A stretch of DNA of 64,000 nucleotides from positions 62,001 to 126,000 of the forward strand of contig CAWBBE010000002.1 in assembly GCA_963786975.1 (NCBI GenBank), in the 5' to 3' direction. The stretch's first letter is position 1; every line of letters begins with the position of its first letter. The notes beneath the pieces were generated by a model that worked only from the letters and a program-made list of their open reading frames with translations, did no database searches and was not told the origin of the DNA. The position numbers and the translations under genes were made by a program. The stretch is from Palsa-506 sp963786975 (GTDB lineage: Bacteria > Actinomycetota > Actinomycetes > Streptosporangiales > Streptosporangiaceae). Positions 60,226 to 64,000 of the stretch are shown one piece after another.

Positions 60226-60940
60226 GCGGCCAGCCTCGGAGCGGCGTGGCCTTGGGTCACCCGGTTTTCTTAGTGGGCTGGGGACAACTCTCGTTGGCCC
60301 GGGTTCCTGGCCCGGCGGGGCGGATCCGGGGCGCGGCATAGATCCGCCGCAGGGGCACTGCCTGCGGAATTGTCAGGATGACGTGGCAGCGTCGTGCACA
60401 GCGGCAGATTGCCTATAGACGAACCGGCCGGCTCAGTGCTAACGGGGACGCGGGCCCCGGGCCACGCTCCCGGTGCGCGCCGGGACCAGCGCCGCCTGCA
60501 GACGAAACCGGGCAGGCCAGCGCCATGAGGGAGGCCGGCCCGGCCACGCTTCCACCGCTCGCCCCGGCCGCACTCCACCGCGCGACGGAACCAGCGCTGC
60601 CGCTGCATGGGCACGGGCGGGGCCAGCGCCGCCGCTGGACAGGCGCGGCGGCTGGTGTTACCGGGACGCAGCGCGGAGATGTTGACCAAGAGGTCAGACT
60701 TCTGTAGCGCTGCCGCCGTCCAATCCAGCTACGGCGGCATGTGGTCACTGCCTCAAGCTGCGCCTATGCCCCAGATGGGCCGAACAGAACCAAGAATGTG
60801 CCAAGGTGTCGGAAATTTTCTTTCTTGTCAACGGGGTGCTTTTCCGGATGTGAGCGCTCACAATGCCGGTGGTGGGGTCATATCGGCGTCGTGCACGGCA
60901 CGTCGATCCGCCTCCGTCACCCGCATCGAAGGGAGTATTC
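60226..60940. other. 715-base spacer, no gene seen apart from the galM promoter region
   Basis: Between DUF4192 and the secreted epimerase I see no open frame with a plausible start and no family match on either strand. The left 450 bases are G+C-rich with scattered CCAGCGC words. The last 150 bases are AT-richer and hold a likely promoter and operator. Confidence 0.6.
60835..60865 (+). promoter_or_regulatory. Promoter and LacI-type operator of the secreted epimerase gene
   Basis: TTGTCA at 60835-60840 fits a -35 box, and CACAAT at 60859-60864 a -10 box at an 18-base spacing. The perfect palindrome TGTGAGCGCTCACA (60849-60862) lies between and over the -10, where a bound repressor would block polymerase. 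The 17 bases TGTGAGCGCTCACAATG are identical to the site of the sugar ABC/galT/galK operon. Confidence 0.7.
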
Positions 60941-62224
60941 ATGCTCAACGCCTCAAGGCGCCTGGCTGCCCGCAAAGCGGTCCGCATCGGCGCGGCGGCA
61001 GCCGTCGCGCTCGGCACGGTCGGTGCGCTCGGCATGGCCAAGGCACCCGCGACAACGGCGGGCGGCTGCCGCCCGAGCATCTCGAAGCAGTTCTTCGGCA
61101 AGGCCGTCGAGCCGTACACCGGCAAGCTGACGAGCGTCTTCCGCTATACCCTGACCAGCTGCCGCGGCATGCGGGTCAGGATCCTCACCTATGGCGCCAC
61201 CCAGCAGTCGATCACGGTGCCCGGCCGCAACGGCAAGAGGGCCGACGTCATCCTTGGCTTCAAGACCCTCAAGGACTATGTCAGCGAAGACAGCCCGCCA
61301 CCGCCGGCCGGCGGCGGACCGTACTTCGGCGAGACCATCGGCCGGTACGGCAACCGGATCGCCAAGGGCACGTTCCAGCTGCAGCAGTCGAACGGCCTGA
61401 AGACCTACACCCTGCCTATCAACAACAACGGCAACAGCCTGCACGGCGGGTTCGTGGGCTTCGGCAACCACATCTGGTCGGCGCGCATCGTGCATGTCCG
61501 CGGCGCGGCCGCGGTGGCCATGACACTGGTCAGCCCCAACGGCGACGAGGGCTCGGCATTCGAGCCGAGCTGCAACTGCACCGGCTACCCGGGCACGCTC
61601 ACGCTGACCGTCACGTTCGCGCTGAACAACAGCAACCAGCTGTTCATGCACTACCACGCCACCGTCAAGGGCCAGAACACGGTGATCAACTTCACCAACC
61701 ACAACTACTTCAACCTGGCCGGCGAGGCCTCTGGCGCGACCTACGGCCAGCTCGTGCAGATCAACGCCAACAAGTACAACACCACCAACGCCACCCAGAT
61801 CCCGAACGGCACCGTGCCCGTCGCCGGCACGCCGTTCGACTTCAGGACGCCGCACACGATCGGCTCGCGGATCAACCAGAACAACCAGCAGCTACTGATC
61901 GCTCAGGGCTACGACCACAACTGGGTACTGAACAAGACCGGTCCGACCATGTTCGGCCTGCGGCTGGCCTCGCACGCGTGGGACCCGAGGAGCGGGCGCG
62001 AGCTGACCGTATGGACCGACCAGCCCGGCGTTCAGTTCTACAGCGGTAACTTCCTCAACGGAACATTGGTTGGGATCAGCAACCACATCTACCGGCAGAG
62101 CGCCGGGTACACCTTCGAGACGCAGCACTTCCCGGACTCGCCGAACCAGCCGCAGTTCCCGTCCACGGAGCTGAAGCCCGGCCAGGCATTCAACTCGACA
62201 ACCATCTACCAGTTCTCCAGCTAG
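60941..62224 (+). CDS. galM: Secreted aldose 1-epimerase (galactose mutarotase family)
   Basis: GalM-type enzymes interconvert the alpha and beta anomers of galactose and other aldoses. The 427-residue protein starts at an ATG with AAGGGAG 6 bases before it and has a signal peptide (RRLAARKAVRIGAAAAVALG, then cleavage near residue 32-40). The fold motifs are GETIGRYGNRIAKGTF, NSLHGGFVGFG with one catalytic histidine, NFTNHNYFNLAGE with the second, TIGSRI, GYDHNWVL, and the glutamate in FPSTELKPGQ. Most bacterial mutarotases are cytoplasmic; this one is exported, which fits action on sugar set free outside the cell. An operator links it to the galactose operon. Confidence 0.9.
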   Translation: MLNASRRLAARKAVRIGAAAAVALGTVGALGMAKAPATTAGGCRPSISKQFFGKAVEPYTGKLTSVFRYTLTSCRGMRVRILTYGATQQSITVPGRNGKRADVILGFKTLKDYVSEDSPPPPAGGGPYFGETIGRYGNRIAKGTFQLQQSNGLKTYTLPINNNGNSLHGGFVGFGNHIWSARIVHVRGAAAVAMTLVSPNGDEGSAFEPSCNCTGYPGTLTLTVTFALNNSNQLFMHYHATVKGQNTVINFTNHNYFNLAGEASGATYGQLVQINANKYNTTNATQIPNGTVPVAGTPFDFRTPHTIGSRINQNNQQLLIAQGYDHNWVLNKTGPTMFGLRLASHAWDPRSGRELTVWTDQPGVQFYSGNFLNGTLVGISNHIYRQSAGYTFETQHFPDSPNQPQFPSTELKPGQAFNSTTIYQFSS

Positions 62225-62425
62225 CGCGGAACCCAGGCCGGCGCCGGCCCGCCCGAGGGCGGGCCGGCGCCGGCTGCTGTGCACCGCAGGTCGCCGCCAC
62301 TGCGCGTGCCGCCGCTTCCGCGGTACCGGCCCGCCCAGCGCCCGCCCGCTCCGGGCTGGCCCGCTGAGTGCCGGCCCGCCTAGGGCCGGCCCGCCCAGGG
62401 CCGGGCCCGCCCAGCGCCGGCCCGC

Positions 62426-62967
62426 TCAGTTGCGCTCGGGCAGCTGACTCTCCAGGAATCTGGCGACCAGGCCACGGATCACGGTCGCCATCGAGAAACC
62501 GTGCTCCGCGCACCATTCCCGCAGCTGGGCATGCTGCTGCGCGGGGAACCTGACCGGCACGACCTGCTGCGCGGTCGGCGGCATCCCGCGGCCTGGCTGC
62601 CCGGCCGCGGAAAGCTGCAGGGCGTGCAGTTCCGCGGCGTGCTGGCTGGCCCGCACGCCGAGCGTCCACTGCCGGGACAGTCCGGGGCGCTGCCGCAGCA
62701 GCCAGGTCAGCACCAGATCACGCTGGTCCGCCGGAAGCTGGCCGACGGCCTGGACCAGCAGGCTCACCGGGTCGTCGGCCGCCGCGATGGGATCCAGCCT
62801 CGGGCCCAGGTCAGTTTCCTCCGGTACGGCACCAGCAGCGGAGCCGGCTCCCCGGCAGAAGCCGCTGCTCCGGCAGGATCCGCTGCTCCGGCAGGACGGG
62901 ACGCCGCGCCCGCCGCGGAAGTCTCTGCGGGGTCAGGAACGTCCGGGTCAGGCGGTGATGTAGTCAT
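62426..62967 (-). CDS. Ribbon-helix-helix-like small protein (frame broken in N-terminal region)
   Basis: As written, an N-terminal frame from the ATG at 62967 (MTTSPPDPDVPDPAETSAAG) runs to a TGA at 62764, while the C-terminal frame reads ADDPVSLLVQAVGQLPADQRD and QQVVPVRFPAQQHAQLREWC, FSMATVIRGLVARFL, which looks like a ribbon-helix-helix DNA-binding module. Adding one base in GCCGGGGAGCC (about 62850) fuses them through PEETDLGPRLDPIAAADDPV, a natural acidic linker, into 180 residues. The other reading is a GTG start at 62767 overlapping the first stop (GTGA). Downstream of galM on the opposite strand; target unknown. Confidence 0.6.
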
Positions 62968-63017
62968 GGCATTCCCCGTACGGCGCAGATAGCGATCATG
63001 TGGCAGGCACGGCACAG

Positions 63018-63056
63018 AGATATTGCCTGCGATACCGCAGAGATACCACGATATCG
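63018..63056 (-). promoter_or_regulatory. Cluster of GATA-type words upstream of the ribbon-helix-helix-like gene
   Basis: GATA begins at 63019, 63031, 63042 and 63050 on the plus strand, as GAGATATT, CGATACC, AGATACC and CGATATC. Spacings are 12, 11 and 8 bases, near one helical turn. The cluster is 52-90 bases upstream of the gene start. Ribbon-helix-helix proteins often bind arrays of short repeats before their own gene. Confidence 0.35.
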
Positions 63057-63077
63057 GCGAGGCATCAAGGCGCCCGG

Positions 63078-64000
63078 CTACAGGGCGACTCCAAGCAGGG
63101 CATCGACTGTGTCCCTGACCAGCGCCGCGCCGGCCGCGGGCGAGCCGGCCAGCACCGCGGTCACCCACTGGTCGACGGCGGCCAGCGCGCCGGGGGCGTC
63201 CAGGTCATCGGCCATCCGCTCGCGCACGGCCGCCAGCACCACTGCGGCCTCGGCGGCCTCCGCGGCCGCTTCCGCAGCCGGCACCGCGGCCTCCCCGGCC
63301 GGCTCTACCGTTTCCGCAGCCGGCACCGCGGCGTCCGCGGACACGGCGCGGCGCCAGCGGGCCAGCCGGTCCGCCGCGGCGGCCAGTCCCGCATCGGTCC
63401 AGTCCCAGTCCTGCCGGTAATGGTTAGCCAGGATCGCCAGCCGGATCGCCATCGGGTCGACCCCGGCAGCCCGCAGGGCGGACACGAACACCAGGTTGCC
63501 CAGCGACTTGGACATCTTCTCCCCGCCGAACCGCACCATCCCGGCATGCGCATAGCGGCGGGCGAACACCGGGCCGCCGCCCGCCGCCACCCGGGCGTGC
63601 GAGGCGCTCAGCTCATGATGCGGGAACACCAGATCGGTCCCGCCCGCCTGGACGTCGAACACGGCGCCCAGGTACTCCGTCGCGATGGCCGCGCACTCAA
63701 CGTGCCAGCCGGGGCGGCCCGCGCCGAACTCCGAGTCCCAGCACGGCTCCCCCGGCCTGGCCGCGAGCCAGACCAGCGCGTCCAGCGGATCCTTCTTCCC
63801 GGGCCGGGCCGGGTCGCCGCCGCGCTCCGCGGACAGCTCGATCATGGTGGCCGGGTCGAGCCCGGACACCGTGCCGAAGGCCGGATCCGACGACCGGGCA
63901 AAGTACACATCGCCGTCCAGGTCATAGAGCGCGCCATGGCCGGCCAGCGCCTGGTTGAACCGCTCGATGATGGCCAGCGCCTCGACCGCCCCGACGAAGC
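63078..64000 (-). CDS. mshC: Cysteine:glucosaminyl-inositol ligase (mycothiol synthesis), 5' part missing
   Basis: MshC joins cysteine to glucosaminyl-inositol in the third step of mycothiol synthesis. The gene enters at the right edge; about 307 C-terminal codons are visible. It has GDVYFARSSDPAFG, WHVECAAIATEYLG, the FPHHE zinc/cysteine-site motif, the KMSKS loop as GEKMSKSLGN and HYRQDWDWTD, which separates MshC from cysteinyl-tRNA synthetase. The tail has an Ala/Glu-rich repeat (AAVPAAEAAAEAAEA) not found in most MshC proteins. Mycothiol is confined to actinobacteria. Confidence 0.9.
   Translation of the reverse strand, partial: FVGAVEALAIIERFNQALAGHGALYDLDGDVYFARSSDPAFGTVSGLDPATMIELSAERGGDPARPGKKDPLDALVWLAARPGEPCWDSEFGAGRPGWHVECAAIATEYLGAVFDVQAGGTDLVFPHHELSASHARVAAGGGPVFARRYAHAGMVRFGGEKMSKSLGNLVFVSALRAAGVDPMAIRLAILANHYRQDWDWTDAGLAAAADRLARWRRAVSADAAVPAAETVEPAGEAAVPAAEAAAEAAEAAVVLAAVRERMADDLDAPGALAAVDQWVTAVLAGSPAAGAALVRDTVDALLGVAL

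Noticed and set aside
62764..63168. A separate 134-codon gene upstream of the ribbon-helix-helix-like gene
   Set aside because: Its last 20 codons look like a shadow frame, while the other frame reads as a natural acidic linker; one fused gene is more likely.
63078..64000. Cysteinyl-tRNA synthetase
   Set aside because: The HYRQDWDWTD and GNLVFVSALRAAGVDP segments are characteristic of MshC rather than CysS.
1..64000. tRNA, rRNA, insertion sequences, integrases or phage genes
   Set aside because: I looked in all spacers and saw no cloverleaf, rRNA segment, transposase or integrase motif; an exhaustive tRNA scan could not be run.

Overview
The window is a 64 kb piece of a very G+C-rich actinobacterial chromosome. 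The evidence is the strong G/C third-position bias, many GTG starts, a mycothiol ligase (MshC), MenA, an actinobacterial GNAT with DUF4081, DUF4439 ferritin-like proteins, class II DAHP synthase and a TmsAB pair for 10-methyl fatty acids (tuberculostearic type). Together these point to a soil actinomycete, possibly of the Streptosporangiales or a neighbouring order. The order is an inference and cannot be fixed without a tree.

Layout. 1-9 kb: amidase (partial), NERD-like membrane protein, menA, an SPFH/NfeD membrane pair, an acyl-CoA ligase, DUF2277, a membrane metallophosphoesterase and YccF. 9-23.6 kb: a classic information-processing macro-operon read right to left: rimP, nusA, ylxR, infB, ylxP (DUF503), rbfA, nrnA, truB, ribF, rpsO, pnp, M16 peptidase, dapB. 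23.8-32.7 kb: two ferritin-like proteins, an XRE/DUF5753 regulator with a small divergent partner, a HelD-type helicase, a THUMP-like methyltransferase, GNAT/DUF4081 and a secreted tripeptidyl-peptidase-like hydrolase. 32.7-45.4 kb: a sugar block with lacI-araB-araD-araA, then binding protein-permease-ATPase-galT-galK, and a divergent DeoR regulator. 45.6-49.3 kb: the isoprenoid/site-2-protease trio dxr-rseP-ispG. 49.6-64 kb: secreted GH59 galactosidase, class II DAHP synthase, tmsA-tmsB, a PPOX-fold protein, a MurI-like racemase homologue, a broken GntR remnant, DUF4192, a secreted aldose 1-epimerase, a ribbon-helix-helix-like protein and mshC (partial).

How the genes may work together. A 17-nt sequence (TGTGAGCGCTCACAATG) occurs in the same orientation in front of the sugar ABC/galT/galK operon and in front of the secreted epimerase 16 kb away, and a related site precedes lacI. 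With the secreted GH59 enzyme this suggests a dispersed galactose/galactolipid scavenging regulon: release outside the cell, anomer conversion, ABC uptake, then the Leloir pathway (inference). A second LacI-type operator overlaps the araB start.

Unusual structure. Two ungapped copies of a nested inverted-repeat element lie at 37.85 and 57.31 kb. A nearly perfect 26-bp inverted repeat sits between divergent helD and the methyltransferase gene. Several unrelated minisatellites (units of 9, 15, 19, 27, 45 and 49 bp) occur. Five genes (ribF, rbfA, infB, helD and the ribbon-helix-helix-like gene) each show one apparent missing base in a G/C-rich stretch. This is most simply read as consensus sequence error, so reading frames here should be treated with care.
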